Part shown: one piece after another, positions 34,500 through 42,720 of the stretch
Layout of the letters: the number at the start of each line of letters is the position of its first letter
How positions within the stretch are numbered: the first letter of the stretch is position 1
DNA from: an uncultured Alphaproteobacteria bacterium
GTDB taxonomy: Bacteria; Pseudomonadota; Alphaproteobacteria; Micavibrionales; CSBR16-224
Assembly: GCA_950054485.1 (NCBI GenBank)
Contig: CATLPD010000001.1
Location: 248,001 to 312,000 of the forward strand
Length of the DNA stretch: 64,000 nucleotides
Direction: 5' to 3'
Made by a program: the position numbers and the translations under genes
The notes under the pieces: generated by a model
The model's input: only the letters and a program-made list of their open reading frames with translations
Databases searched by the model: none
Told to the model about the DNA's origin: nothing

Positions 34500-35138
34500 T
34501 TATGGTGATCTTTTGAGCGGGACGCGTCTTTTTACTGGATGGTTTTCTATCGATTTCATCATGACGAAATGATTATATTCCCCCATCAGGTTCAGCTGCG
34601 TCAAAGCCGCACGATACGTCATGTTATATTTCAAAAGATCATCAGGTTTCAATGTGTCATCCAACTTGTCAAAAACCTCATAAACAGGTCCCAGACACAG
34701 TGCCCAAACCACCATGGGAACTTTTATATCGGAATAGGCTGGTGACATCACACCGCTCAGCAATATTCCGGCGCTATAGCCCTTTAGGAATGCAAATTTC
34801 CCGGGATCGTCCAAGGTCTCGTCTTTTACCTGCTGAAAAGCCATCATCAAGCGTGCAAACCTTCGGGCACCTTTCGCGGAGTAATAAATATTATCACGCT
34901 TTTCATGGCGAACACCATATTCCGCCAGAAAAACATAGACTTTGGGAATATCGGCGCTCAAGGCTGTTTGCAACGCGCGAAAAGGACCGTCATCCAGGTC
35001 AAGCCCACTATCCAGCAGCATTTTCAGACGGCGCGTATCCCCACTTCGCGCCAATTCGATCATTTGGTCAGCACGCTGATAGGGCAGAAAATCCTCTATT
35101 TTCTTGAAAAATATGTGATCCTGTTCGGAAAGGCTCAC
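34500..35138 (-). CDS. Unknown ankyrin-like protein with the family C-terminal half
   Basis: 212 residues. The N-terminal half contains ankyrin-type helices (MIELARSGDTRRLKMLLDSG, FRALQTALSADIPKVYVFLAEYGV). The C-terminal half has the features of the neighbouring family: PMVVWALCLGP, YNMTYRAALTQLN and the tail RRVPLKRSP. So it looks like a family domain joined to ankyrin repeats. The GTG start overlaps the dnaQ stop by 4 bases (GTGA), giving translational coupling. Function unknown. Confidence 0.78.
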   Translation of the reverse strand: MSLSEQDHIFFKKIEDFLPYQRADQMIELARSGDTRRLKMLLDSGLDLDDGPFRALQTALSADIPKVYVFLAEYGVRHEKRDNIYYSAKGARRFARLMMAFQQVKDETLDDPGKFAFLKGYSAGILLSGVMSPAYSDIKVPMVVWALCLGPVYEVFDKLDDTLKPDDLLKYNMTYRAALTQLNLMGEYNHFVMMKSIENHPVKRRVPLKRSP

Positions 35139-35830
35139 GCCGCGCCTTCTTTCCAGATGGCATCGGTAAGATCATTTTCGATCATATCTTTATGCGCTTT
35201 CAATTCGTCCGGCGTGACATCAAAATTGCGTTTCGGGCGGGACTGGCGTTTAATGTCTGCCAGAACGGCGCTGGCACGTGCGCCGCCGGCATTATCACCC
35301 GCAAGGCCCAATCCATGCTGACGCCCACCCAAAAGATGCAGGTAAACTTCGGCCAATAATTCGGAATCGAGCAGCGCGCCGTGAAAGGTACGGCTGGAAT
35401 TATCAATTTCATAGCGACGGCACAGGGCATCCAATGACGCGGGCGAGCCCGGGAATTTCTTGCGTGCAATCGCAAGGGTATCAACAGCGCGGCTCATTGG
35501 CAGGGCGGGAAAACCCGCCATTTTGAATTCATGGTTGATAAAGCGCATATCAAATTCGGCGTTATGAATGACCAGTTTAGCATCCCCGATAAAATCGATG
35601 AAGCCTTGTACGACTTCGGTAAAGCGGGGTTTGTCGGCCAGAAACTCTTCGGAAATGCCGTGCACGTCATAGGCCTCGGTCGGCATATCCCGATCAGGGT
35701 TAATATAAACATGATAAGTTTCACCCGTCGGAATCTGGTTAACCAGTTCAACACAGCCGATTTCAACAATCCGGTGGCCGTCTTCGGGTTCGAAACCTGT
35801 GGTCTCGGTATCCAGTACAATTTCGCGCAT
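35135..35830 (-). CDS. dnaQ: DNA polymerase III epsilon subunit (3'-5' proofreading exonuclease)
   Basis: 231 residues, DEDDh exonuclease. ExoI is VLDTETTGF (Asp7, Glu9), ExoII is HNAEFDMRFIN, and ExoIII is FHGALLDSELLAEVY with the catalytic His and Asp. The C-terminal extension after about residue 185 is the expected polymerase-binding part. It is the first gene of the minus-strand run that continues into the ankyrin-like gene and the five-member family; its promoter lies in 35831-35963. Confidence 0.96.
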   Translation of the reverse strand: MREIVLDTETTGFEPEDGHRIVEIGCVELVNQIPTGETYHVYINPDRDMPTEAYDVHGISEEFLADKPRFTEVVQGFIDFIGDAKLVIHNAEFDMRFINHEFKMAGFPALPMSRAVDTLAIARKKFPGSPASLDALCRRYEIDNSSRTFHGALLDSELLAEVYLHLLGGRQHGLGLAGDNAGGARASAVLADIKRQSRPKRNFDVTPDELKAHKDMIENDLTDAIWKEGAA

Positions 35831-35963
35831 AAATCGTTTTTAGCCGAAAATGTCAAAAAAATCAACTTTTTGTAGTGTAAAACGCTTGCACAAAGCTGTC
35901 TGATTTGGCAGGGTAGGGATATCTAAAAAAAAACAACTGCGTAGAAGGATTCGAATAAGGATC

Positions 35964-36251
35964 ATGACAAAGTCTGAACTGATTTTAAAAATTGCAGAAA
36001 TGAACCCTCACCTATATCAACGCGATGCAGAACTGATCGTTAATGCCGTTTTCGACGCCATTACAGATGCACTTGCTGACGGTGACCGCGTTGAATTACG
36101 CGGGTTTGGCGCCTTTTCGGTTAAACACCGTGCCGCCCGTACCGGTCGCAACCCGCGCACAGGTGAATCTGTTGATGTAGAAGAAAAATTCGTTCCCTTC
36201 TTTAAAACGGGCAAAAAACTGCACGAACGCCTGAACGAGGATATGGGATAA
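35964..36251 (+). CDS. ihfB: Integration host factor beta subunit
   Basis: 95 residues. DNA-bending protein of the HU/IHF family: [17 protein letters not shown] at the start, [26 protein letters not shown] (beta-arm with the intercalating proline) and the [14 protein letters not shown] end. The RGFGAF and NPRTGE signatures and the next gene (LapA domain) support the beta subunit rather than HU. AAGGA precedes the start. IHF is commonly needed at sigma-54 promoters like those in this window. Confidence 0.93.
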   Translation: MTKSELILKIAEMNPHLYQRDAELIVNAVFDAITDALADGDRVELRGFGAFSVKHRAARTGRNPRTGESVDVEEKFVPFFKTGKKLHERLNEDMG

Positions 36252-36256
36252 TTTCC

Positions 36257-36595
36257 ATGATGCAGCGTATTCTGACTTTTTGCATCACCTTGCCGCTCAG
36301 CCTTTTTGTCCTTCTTTTCGCCATTGCAAATTCCGGTGATATCACTGTCAAGCTGGCCTTCTTTGATGTTTCATATGACATTCCACAATATGTGCTGGGC
36401 CTTGGCATGCTGGCCATAGGCTTTATCTGCGGCGGTTTAATGGTTTGGCTGAATCTTTACGGCTATCGCATCCGGTATTGGCAGGCCAACCGCAAAATCA
36501 AAAAATACGAAGATGAAATGACCCACCTGAAAGAAAAGCAGATGGAAAAATCGCGCGATCTTGTCGAAGAAACGCCTTCCCTACCCAGAAACTAG
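36257..36595 (+). CDS. LapA-domain (DUF1049) membrane protein
   Basis: 112 residues with two membrane helices (ILTFCITLPLSLFVLLFAIAN and YVLGLGMLAIGFICGGLMVWL) and a cytoplasmic coiled tail. The NSGDITVKLAFFDVSYDIP strand between the helices is typical of the lipopolysaccharide-assembly LapA domain. It starts 5 bases after ihfB. Its stop overlaps the stop of the convergent gene at 36592. Confidence 0.85.
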   Translation: MMQRILTFCITLPLSLFVLLFAIANSGDITVKLAFFDVSYDIPQYVLGLGMLAIGFICGGLMVWLNLYGYRIRYWQANRKIKKYEDEMTHLKEKQMEKSRDLVEETPSLPRN

Positions 36596-36810
36596 TCTTT
36601 TTTGCGGTCTGTTCGCGGCCACGGAATAAACGCCAATATCCATATGGCGACAATCTGAATCATCGGCAATAACAACAGCAACCCCCAAAACGGCGCACGC
36701 CCTGCCTTGCCCGCAATCATCCCGCCGGTTAAAACCAGATAGGCGCCCATCAGGGACATGATCAGCATTTCCTGCCAGCTTGTCGTCTGAATATTTGCAA
36801 GATCATCCAT
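36592..36810 (-). CDS. Small two-helix membrane protein
   Basis: 72 residues with two hydrophobic segments (MLIMSLMGAYLVLTGGMIAG and FWGLLLLLPMIQIVAIWILAF) and a basic end (RTDRKKD). Its second helix and the following Pro-Trp-Pro resemble the next protein (VLFVPYTGLFIVMGILAFKRWP), so the two look like a duplicated pair. The ATG at 36810 lies 8 bases inside the upstream gene, indicating coupling. Function unknown. Confidence 0.7.
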   Translation of the reverse strand: MDDLANIQTTSWQEMLIMSLMGAYLVLTGGMIAGKAGRAPFWGLLLLLPMIQIVAIWILAFIPWPRTDRKKD

Positions 36811-37030
36811 TCTTTTTTTTCCTTTTCTTCGGCGGCGGTTCAACCGGCCAGCGTTTGAATGCGAGTATCCCCATAACAATAAATAACCCGGTATAGGGCA
36901 CAAATAAAACTGCGGCCCAGACGGGGTTCAGCCCGCTGCGGCGTAATATCACGAAAAACGGCAAAACCACGATTGCGGCGAAAACGATATACTGAAAAAT
37001 CATATCTGTATTTAACAGGCCATCAAACAT
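36803..37030 (-). CDS. Small two-helix membrane protein
   Basis: 75 residues with two membrane helices (FQYIVFAAIVVLPFFVIL and VWAAVLFVPYTGLFIVMGIL) and a very basic tail (PPPKKRKKKNG). SGLNPVWAAVLFVPYTG resembles a motif in many small alphaproteobacterial membrane proteins of unknown role. It overlaps ctaA by 8 bases and the following gene by 8 bases, so the three form one operon. Confidence 0.72.
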   Translation of the reverse strand: MFDGLLNTDMIFQYIVFAAIVVLPFFVILRRSGLNPVWAAVLFVPYTGLFIVMGILAFKRWPVEPPPKKRKKKNG

Positions 37031-38063
37031 TTTTGGTTCCCTTCAATTCATATATCAGCCAGATCAATGCGCCGAAAACAATCAGCGCGCCGCCCTGATG
37101 CATCACAGCAACATGCATATGCACCTGCGTCAACAGGGTTGTAATACCAAGCGCCACCTGCCCCCAGCCGGCAATAAAAACCGAAAGCATGGCCGTTTTC
37201 GCGCGCGGCGGCAGATCTGATGCCCTCGCCCTCATCCATGTCCAGCATATCAGACCCAGCGTCAGAACGGCAAGACAGCGGTGGATAAATTGAACGGTTG
37301 CATGATTTTCAAACAGATTGATCCACCAGGGTGACATGTGCATCCCTTCGGTCGGCCACGGATATGCACCCATCATCGGAAATTCATTATAAACCAGGCC
37401 TGCATTTAACCCGGCAACAAAGGCGCCCCAGACCATCGTCAGAAACGCCGCCTTCAGCGAAAAAACCGCCATACGTTTTAACGGTTTCAAATCCTGTTTT
37501 GTCTTTTCAGGCGGCAGGGATATCGTCATCGCCAGCGCCAGAAGACATCCGAAGATAATAAAGGCGAGCCCCAAATGCATGGCCAGGCGATAATGGCTGA
37601 CGTCTGTCAGGTCAGCAAAACCGCTTGATACCATATACCAGCCCATGAAACCTTGCAGACCGCCCAATGCCAATAATCCCCAAAAGCGTGGCTTTAGGTT
37701 TTGCGGGATTATCCCCTTAGCCAGAAAAACAAAAAACGGCACTGCATAAATAATACCGATCAATCGTCCCCAAAGACGATGAAACCATTCCCAGAAGAAA
37801 ATGGTTTTAAAATCATCCAGATTCATCCAACTATGCTGTTGTTGAAATTCTGATGTTTCTTTATATAGATTAAAAACACGGTTCCATTCCTGATCACTCA
37901 TCGGAGGCAAAGCGCCCGTAATCGGCTTCCATTCCATGATCGAAAGACCTGATTCCGTCAGGCGTGTGATCGCGCCGATGATCGCCATCGCAAAGACAGC
38001 GGCGGCACAGGTATATAACCAGATCGCAACGGGTTTCAGTTTTTTATAATCGAACTTTTGCAT
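37023..38063 (-). CDS. ctaA: Heme A synthase (CtaA/COX15)
   Basis: 346 residues, eight predicted membrane helices. It converts heme O to heme A for cytochrome c oxidase. Heme-ligand histidines lie in WEWFHRLWGR, HYRLAMHLG, HATVQFIHR and HVAVMHQGG; the signature TRLTESGLSIMEWKPITGALPP follows the first helix. This is the alphaproteobacterial/mitochondrial COX15 type. Two small membrane proteins follow it with overlapping ends. Confidence 0.97.
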   Translation of the reverse strand: MQKFDYKKLKPVAIWLYTCAAAVFAMAIIGAITRLTESGLSIMEWKPITGALPPMSDQEWNRVFNLYKETSEFQQQHSWMNLDDFKTIFFWEWFHRLWGRLIGIIYAVPFFVFLAKGIIPQNLKPRFWGLLALGGLQGFMGWYMVSSGFADLTDVSHYRLAMHLGLAFIIFGCLLALAMTISLPPEKTKQDLKPLKRMAVFSLKAAFLTMVWGAFVAGLNAGLVYNEFPMMGAYPWPTEGMHMSPWWINLFENHATVQFIHRCLAVLTLGLICWTWMRARASDLPPRAKTAMLSVFIAGWGQVALGITTLLTQVHMHVAVMHQGGALIVFGALIWLIYELKGTKNV

Positions 38064-38189
38064 GCCTTCTTATACGCCCTTCCAGATTGTGGTGCAAATC
38101 AAAAGGGTAGGACATCCGAAATACAATATGCTGGTGAACTCAGCAACGCGATCGATTTTGACAGCAGCCCCAACAGAACATTTAATATT

Positions 38190-38558
38190 ATGGCTGCCGC
38201 CCGAAACCTCAGCAAAGATGCAAAGACTATTTTTTGCGCCAATACTTGTATTGCAGAGGCCGAAGATGTCCGCGAAACAGTAGAATATATTGCAGATCAA
38301 TTGGAAAATTACACATGTCCGGATGATATAGAAGATTACAAAGCCGAAAGCCTCCTTAAACTGCAGGCCATTTGCTGTTTCTATGCGATGAGTTCGGATG
38401 CTTTACATGGTTTCGCCCCGTTTGACGTGTTTCTTGTCAGCGATGCCCTTCGCAATCTTTCAGAAAAAGATTACAAAGATGTGGGCACATTGGCAAAGAC
38501 CCTGAATAAAGCCTTTAAAACAAAAATAAAGCCGTTAAGTAAACCTAGCTTTCGCTAA
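38190..38558 (+). CDS. Unknown small protein
   Basis: 122 residues from the ATG at 38190; the frame is open back to a TTG at 38058 inside ctaA, which is less likely. It is all-helical by appearance with six cysteines and no signal peptide. It ends KTKIKPLSKPSFR, a basic end with the Lys-x-Pro-Leu element seen in the 31429-35138 proteins, though no other similarity is visible. A good terminator follows. Not recognised. Confidence 0.6.
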   Translation: MAAARNLSKDAKTIFCANTCIAEAEDVRETVEYIADQLENYTCPDDIEDYKAESLLKLQAICCFYAMSSDALHGFAPFDVFLVSDALRNLSEKDYKDVGTLAKTLNKAFKTKIKPLSKPSFR

Positions 38559-38571
38559 GCTGACACAATAT

Positions 38572-38603
38572 AAAAAGTCCCGCTATATGCGGGGCTTTTT
38601 TTG
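38572..38603 (+). terminator. Rho-independent terminator
   Basis: 12-bp stem (38572-38583 with 38589-38600, one G-T pair), 5-base loop, seven T. Its A-rich left arm also allows it to serve the convergent gene at 38621. Confidence 0.9.
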
Positions 38604-38620
38604 TTTATGGTATAAAATTT

Positions 38621-39454
38621 TTAAAGGATCGAAACATCCGACATCATCTTGAAAGCCACACAGGCAATCAAGACAGCAAAGACACGGCGCAGTTTTTGTT
38701 TTGGCAGTTTATGCGCCAGCTTGCAGCCTTGCGGGGCCATCAGTATTGAAATCGGAACAACCGTCAGCGCGGCGATAATATTCACATAGCCGATGGTCAT
38801 CGGCAAGGCGCCTTCGTGGCTGGCACCAACCAGCATAAAACCGATTACACCTGTGCAGGCTGTTAAAACGGCCATGGCCGCAGCCGTGCCAATCGCCTTT
38901 TGCATCGGCACATTCAAAAATGTCATGGTAGGTACCGTAATGATCGATCCGCCAATGCCCATCATGGATGCAACAAATCCGATACCTGTTGCAATCGGGT
39001 AATGTCTTTTCTTGCCCTTGATCGGCTTGTCTTCCTGATAGGGGTCTTTCAAAAACCCCATGTATACCGCAACGGCCAGCGCGATAACTGTAAAAATCAT
39101 GATCATATGCTGCGCGTTCAAGTATGCTGCCAGCAATACGCCGCAGCCAACGCCGCTCATTAGAAACAGGGCCCAGCGTTTAAAAATCGTTTTATCGACA
39201 CCATCACGTTTATAATGGCACAGGGCTGACGACATAACCGTTGGCGCCACAATCGCAAGCGATGTTCCAACCGCAATATGCATCGCGTAATCAGCTTCGA
39301 AACCCAAGGATGTAAAAGCAAAGAACAATGCAGGGACATAGATAAAACCGCCACCAATACCCAAAAGGCCAGATAAAAAGCCGCCCATCGTTCCGATCGC
39401 GGCAGCCAGTCCTATAAACGGTAAAAATTGCGTGATATCCCCTGAGAATTCCAT
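38621..39454 (-). CDS. TauE/SafE-family sulfite exporter-like permease
   Basis: 277 residues with about eight membrane helices. Family signs are GGFLSGLLGIGGGFIYVPAL near the start and the repeated half GFVASMMGIGGSIITVPTM in the middle, the two-fold G-x-G-G-G repeat of this family. Members move sulfonates, sulfite or related anions; the substrate here cannot be told. AAGGGT precedes the ATG. Confidence 0.92.
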   Translation of the reverse strand: MEFSGDITQFLPFIGLAAAIGTMGGFLSGLLGIGGGFIYVPALFFAFTSLGFEADYAMHIAVGTSLAIVAPTVMSSALCHYKRDGVDKTIFKRWALFLMSGVGCGVLLAAYLNAQHMIMIFTVIALAVAVYMGFLKDPYQEDKPIKGKKRHYPIATGIGFVASMMGIGGSIITVPTMTFLNVPMQKAIGTAAAMAVLTACTGVIGFMLVGASHEGALPMTIGYVNIIAALTVVPISILMAPQGCKLAHKLPKQKLRRVFAVLIACVAFKMMSDVSIL

Positions 39455-39588
39455 TGTGACCCTTCTTGTAAACTCTTTGAGTTTTATGTTTATTGTTTTT
39501 CATAATACAGAAAATTGATATATTAATTCTCTGTTGATTGCTTATAGGCTAGTATGACATATCTTAACAAAAAATTAAAGGTGACAAA

Positions 39589-40149
39589 ATGGCGAAAAAC
39601 GACCAAGTTACTGTTTTCATTGATGAAAAAAAATTATCTGAGGCGACCATGCGATTCGCGACTCATGAAATTGAATTGCGGTGTGGCAAGACTGGCGGCA
39701 TAGCCGAAGCCGAAAAGCGTGAAGGCGACATGAAAACTCCATTCGGCAAGTATAAATTAAAACAGGTTTTTTATCGCGCTGATAAAGTTGAAAAACCAAA
39801 AACGATTTTGCCCGTCTCCGAAATTACGCCTGATATGGGCTGGTGTGATGATCCGGCCGATCCAGCTTATAACACCCTGATTAAAAAACCATATGCCGCA
39901 TCGCATGAAGATATGTATCGTGAAGACGACGTTTATGACATTGTTGTCGAAATCAGCCACAACGATAATCCGCCTGTGCCGGGCCTTGGCAGTGCGGTGT
40001 TTTTGCATCTGATGCGACCTGAAAAAACCGGCACAGCCGGATGCCTTGCATTTACTCACGAAAATTTAAGATTTTTATTGGATAATGTTACAAAGGACAC
40101 AGTGATCGAAATCCGTCCAAAACCAGCGCCGTCAGCAGGTATCGCTTGA
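39589..40149 (+). CDS. L,D-transpeptidase-family (YkuD-like) protein
   Basis: 186 residues. The catalytic motif is seen as FLHLMRPEKTGTAGCLAF: a conserved His, then T-x-G-C with the nucleophile cysteine, the pattern of YkuD/YafK-type L,D-transpeptidases that crosslink peptidoglycan or attach lipoproteins. KTPFGKYKLKQVFYR is the usual strand near the start of the domain. No signal peptide is visible, which is unusual for an enzyme acting in the periplasm. Confidence 0.85.
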   Translation: MAKNDQVTVFIDEKKLSEATMRFATHEIELRCGKTGGIAEAEKREGDMKTPFGKYKLKQVFYRADKVEKPKTILPVSEITPDMGWCDDPADPAYNTLIKKPYAASHEDMYREDDVYDIVVEISHNDNPPVPGLGSAVFLHLMRPEKTGTAGCLAFTHENLRFLLDNVTKDTVIEIRPKPAPSAGIA

Positions 40150-40213
40150 TTTAAGTGACAGAATCGATCATTGTACAAGGCACAGTAAAACAGAGCGAAT
40201 AAAAGGACATCCC

Positions 40214-40510
40214 ATGGACAATACAGCGATGGCTGTTGAAAACAGCGAAGACGTTCAGGTTGCTTCAAACCCAGGCGGCGTTGCCGGTGAGCGCCTGAAA
40301 TCATTTATCGAGCGTATCGAACGTTTGGAGACAGAAAAAAAGGTAATCGCCGAAGATATCAAAGAAGTATACGGCGAGGCGAAAGCCACAGGTTTCGAGC
40401 CCAAAATCATGCGTAAAATTATATCTTTCCGCAAGATGGAGCTACAAAAACGACGTGAAGAAACTGAACTTCTCGAGCTTTACATGTCAGCGATCGGCAT
40501 GGCAGAATAA
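40214..40510 (+). CDS. gapR: GapR (DUF2312) chromosome-organising protein
   Basis: 98 residues. Alphaproteobacterial nucleoid protein that binds overtwisted DNA and helps type II topoisomerases ahead of replication. The DUF2312 core is clear: LKSFIERIERLETEKKVIAE, DIKEVYGEAKATGFEPKIM and RKIISFRKMELQKRREE. AAAGGA lies before the ATG. Confidence 0.95.
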   Translation: MDNTAMAVENSEDVQVASNPGGVAGERLKSFIERIERLETEKKVIAEDIKEVYGEAKATGFEPKIMRKIISFRKMELQKRREETELLELYMSAIGMAE

Positions 40511-40545
40511 TAACAATAAAACAAAGCAAAGGGATTAGGGGGTCC

Positions 40546-41868
40546 ATGCGTTTACTGGTTTTATTATTTCTATGTATTTTGGCAATCGGTTTTGACGCTG
40601 ATATTGCGAATGCGCAAACGCGTTCTTCTATTCAGGCGCAAAATATCCGTAATCCCAGCATTCAGGAAGGCATGCGCGCTTATTATACAGGCGACCATGA
40701 AGAGGCCATGCGCCAGTTTTTAAAACTGGCCCACCGCGGCGATGCCGAAGCACAATATTTCCTAGGCTATATGTATGATACCGGACAGGGGATATCGGCT
40801 GACAAGGCCGAAGCCGCGCGCTGGTATGAACGCGCTGCGGTACAAGGCTACATGCCTGCCGAAGTTTACACCGGATATATCTATGCTGTCGGTAACGGCC
40901 GCCGCAAAGACCTCGACAAAGCCAAAGCCTGGTACAAAAAGGCGGCTGTCAAAGGCGATATGATTGCGCAAAACAATCTGGGATCATTGCTGCAACAGGA
41001 AGAAGGTAATAAACAAAGCCTGTATCAAGCCGCACAGTGGTTTTTAGCCTCGGCCATGCAGGGCAACCCCAGTGCACAGTTCAATCTTGCGAATATGTAT
41101 CGCGAGGGCAAAGCGATCCGCCGCGATCTGGAGAAAGCCGTGAAATGGTATATGCTGGCCGCCCTGCAGGGGGATGAATACGCACAAAATGCTTTGGGCT
41201 ATATGTATATGAACGGATATGGCGTAGATAAAAATGTCAAAAGCGCTGTTCAATGGTATAAACGCGCCGCAGAACAAAATCTGACAGCCGCACAATATCA
41301 ATTGGCCAGCCTGTATCAGGAACAGGGTAAACTTCCCGGCCTTAAAGATAACATTCGACAATCCTATGAACACACAGCCGCTGTCTGGTATGCGCATGCG
41401 GCCAATAACGGACACAAAAAAGCGGCCTTTGAACTGGCGGACATGTACCGCACCGGTACAGGCGTTAAGCAAGATGTTAACAAGGCTGTTTCTTATTTGG
41501 AACAGCTGGTCGAGGGCGGATATGATCCTGCTAAATTAAAGCTGGCCAGCTATCTTGAAAATGGTGAGGGCGGCATCAAAGCCGATCCCGCAAAAGCACT
41601 TAATTGGTACGAAGAAGCCGCTTCGGAAGGTGACGGAAATGCCATGTTTGAAGCAGGTCGCATGAATTATGACGGATCCGGCACATCAAAAGATCTGGTC
41701 GAAGCCTATAAATGGTTTGCGTTGGCTGTTGAAAACCTGCCCGAAGGCGATCCGAAGCGCGAAGATGCGATTATTGCCCGCGTCGAAGTTTCAAACGCCA
41801 TGAGCGCCACAGAACTTGACCGCGCCCGCAGTCAAATTGCGCAATGGCAGGCTAGACCGGCTCGCTAA
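40546..41868 (+). CDS. Sel1-repeat exported protein
   Basis: 440 residues with a signal peptide (RLLVLLFLCILAIGFDADIANA). The rest is about ten Sel1-like repeats of 36 residues (for example AQYFLGYMYDTGQGISADKA, AQNALGYMYMNGYGVDKNVK, AMFEAGRMNYDGSGTSKDLV). Such proteins scaffold complexes; in some bacteria with type IV systems they take part in host interaction. The periplasmic or secreted location is inferred from the signal peptide only. Confidence 0.9.
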   Translation: MRLLVLLFLCILAIGFDADIANAQTRSSIQAQNIRNPSIQEGMRAYYTGDHEEAMRQFLKLAHRGDAEAQYFLGYMYDTGQGISADKAEAARWYERAAVQGYMPAEVYTGYIYAVGNGRRKDLDKAKAWYKKAAVKGDMIAQNNLGSLLQQEEGNKQSLYQAAQWFLASAMQGNPSAQFNLANMYREGKAIRRDLEKAVKWYMLAALQGDEYAQNALGYMYMNGYGVDKNVKSAVQWYKRAAEQNLTAAQYQLASLYQEQGKLPGLKDNIRQSYEHTAAVWYAHAANNGHKKAAFELADMYRTGTGVKQDVNKAVSYLEQLVEGGYDPAKLKLASYLENGEGGIKADPAKALNWYEEAASEGDGNAMFEAGRMNYDGSGTSKDLVEAYKWFALAVENLPEGDPKREDAIIARVEVSNAMSATELDRARSQIAQWQARPAR

Positions 41869-41926
41869 ATTTTACCGTTATTCGCGATTCACCAATTCTT
41901 AACCAGAATCATATTATACTAATTAT

Positions 41927-42089
41927 AGGCTTATGAAAAGTTAGGGTTTTAGGTGAGCCGTGGACAGACCCGCGTAGGCGGGACCCTTTCGGGGGGAAAT
42001 ATATATCGGGGCAGAATCAGGGGTGTGGATGCCACGATAGTTTAGACGGCCGGTCGGTGCTGCTTTGATGGCGCGCCGGCCGTTTTTTT
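41927..42089 (+). ncRNA. Probable structured small RNA with own promoter and terminator
   Basis: The 288-base gap before lemA has no gene but has a TATACT -10 (41915-41920). Downstream come stacked hairpins: CCCGC-GTAG-GCGGG (about 41969-41982), CCC-TTTC-GGGG, and GTGG-ATG-CCAC (about 42025-42035). A CGTGG/CCACG pair could close them over a long range. The end is a clear terminator: ACGGCCGG (42046-42053), 22-base loop, CCGGCCGT (42076-42083), then T7. About 160 bases. It does not show the SRP RNA, tmRNA or RNase P RNA signatures I know; 6S RNA or a lemA-leader regulator remain possible. Confidence 0.6.
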
Positions 42090-42156
42090 AATCTTTGAAT
42101 ATCTGCGGTTATTCTTTAAAATTAAAATCAGCCTATTCAATAAAGGGGGGAATATC

Positions 42157-42717
42157 ATGGAATTAATCGTAATCTTGGGTCTTATTGTCGGCGTTGTACT
42201 GCTGTTCATCGTTTTATACAACCGTATCATTGCCTTGAAAGAAACGCGTAAAAATGCATTTTCAGATATTGATGTGCAATTGAAACAGCGTCACGACCTG
42301 ATCCCGAATTTGGTCAATACGGTCAAAGGTTATGCCGCACACGAAAGCGACCTTTTGCAGCGCGTGACAGATGCCAGGGCCAACGCCATGCGTCAAAGTT
42401 CGATTGACGACAAGGTATCTGCCGAAGGCACATTGGGTGCTGCCATGATGCAATTGCTGGCTGTTGCCGAAAACTACCCTGACCTTAAGGCTGATCAGAA
42501 CTTTCGCCAATTGCAGGATGAAATTTCAGACGTTGAAAACAAAATCGCCGCAGCACGCCGCTTTTTCAACAATGCGACAAACGAATACAATACCGCAATC
42601 CAGCAGTTTCCGGCTGTCTTGGTAGCACGTTCCTTTAATTTCAACGAAGAAAACTTCTTTGAAATGGCCCCGGCTGAAAAGGAAATTGCCGAACAGCCCC
42701 CTGCCGTCGAGTTCTAA
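42157..42717 (+). CDS. lemA: LemA-family protein
   Basis: 186 residues with an N-terminal membrane anchor (IVILGLIVGVVLLFIVLYNR) and a helical-bundle domain: FSDIDVQLKQRHDLIPNLVN, VKGYAAHE, NFRQLQDEISDVENKIAAAR and FFNNATNEYNTAIQQFPA, all LemA signatures. It starts just after the small-RNA terminator and is followed by an M48 protease gene 3 bases later, a frequent pairing. Confidence 0.95.
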   Translation: MELIVILGLIVGVVLLFIVLYNRIIALKETRKNAFSDIDVQLKQRHDLIPNLVNTVKGYAAHESDLLQRVTDARANAMRQSSIDDKVSAEGTLGAAMMQLLAVAENYPDLKADQNFRQLQDEISDVENKIAAARRFFNNATNEYNTAIQQFPAVLVARSFNFNEENFFEMAPAEKEIAEQPPAVEF

Positions 42718-42720
42718 AAC

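Noticed and set aside
31317-35138. KKPLKR tail as a eukaryotic nuclear localisation signal
   Set aside because: The basic tail superficially resembles one, but six residues are too little evidence and no host is known.
41927-42089. SRP RNA, tmRNA or RNase P RNA identity for the RNA candidate
   Set aside because: The GGAA-loop signature of SRP RNA, the tRNA-like ends of tmRNA and the conserved RNase P core are not present.
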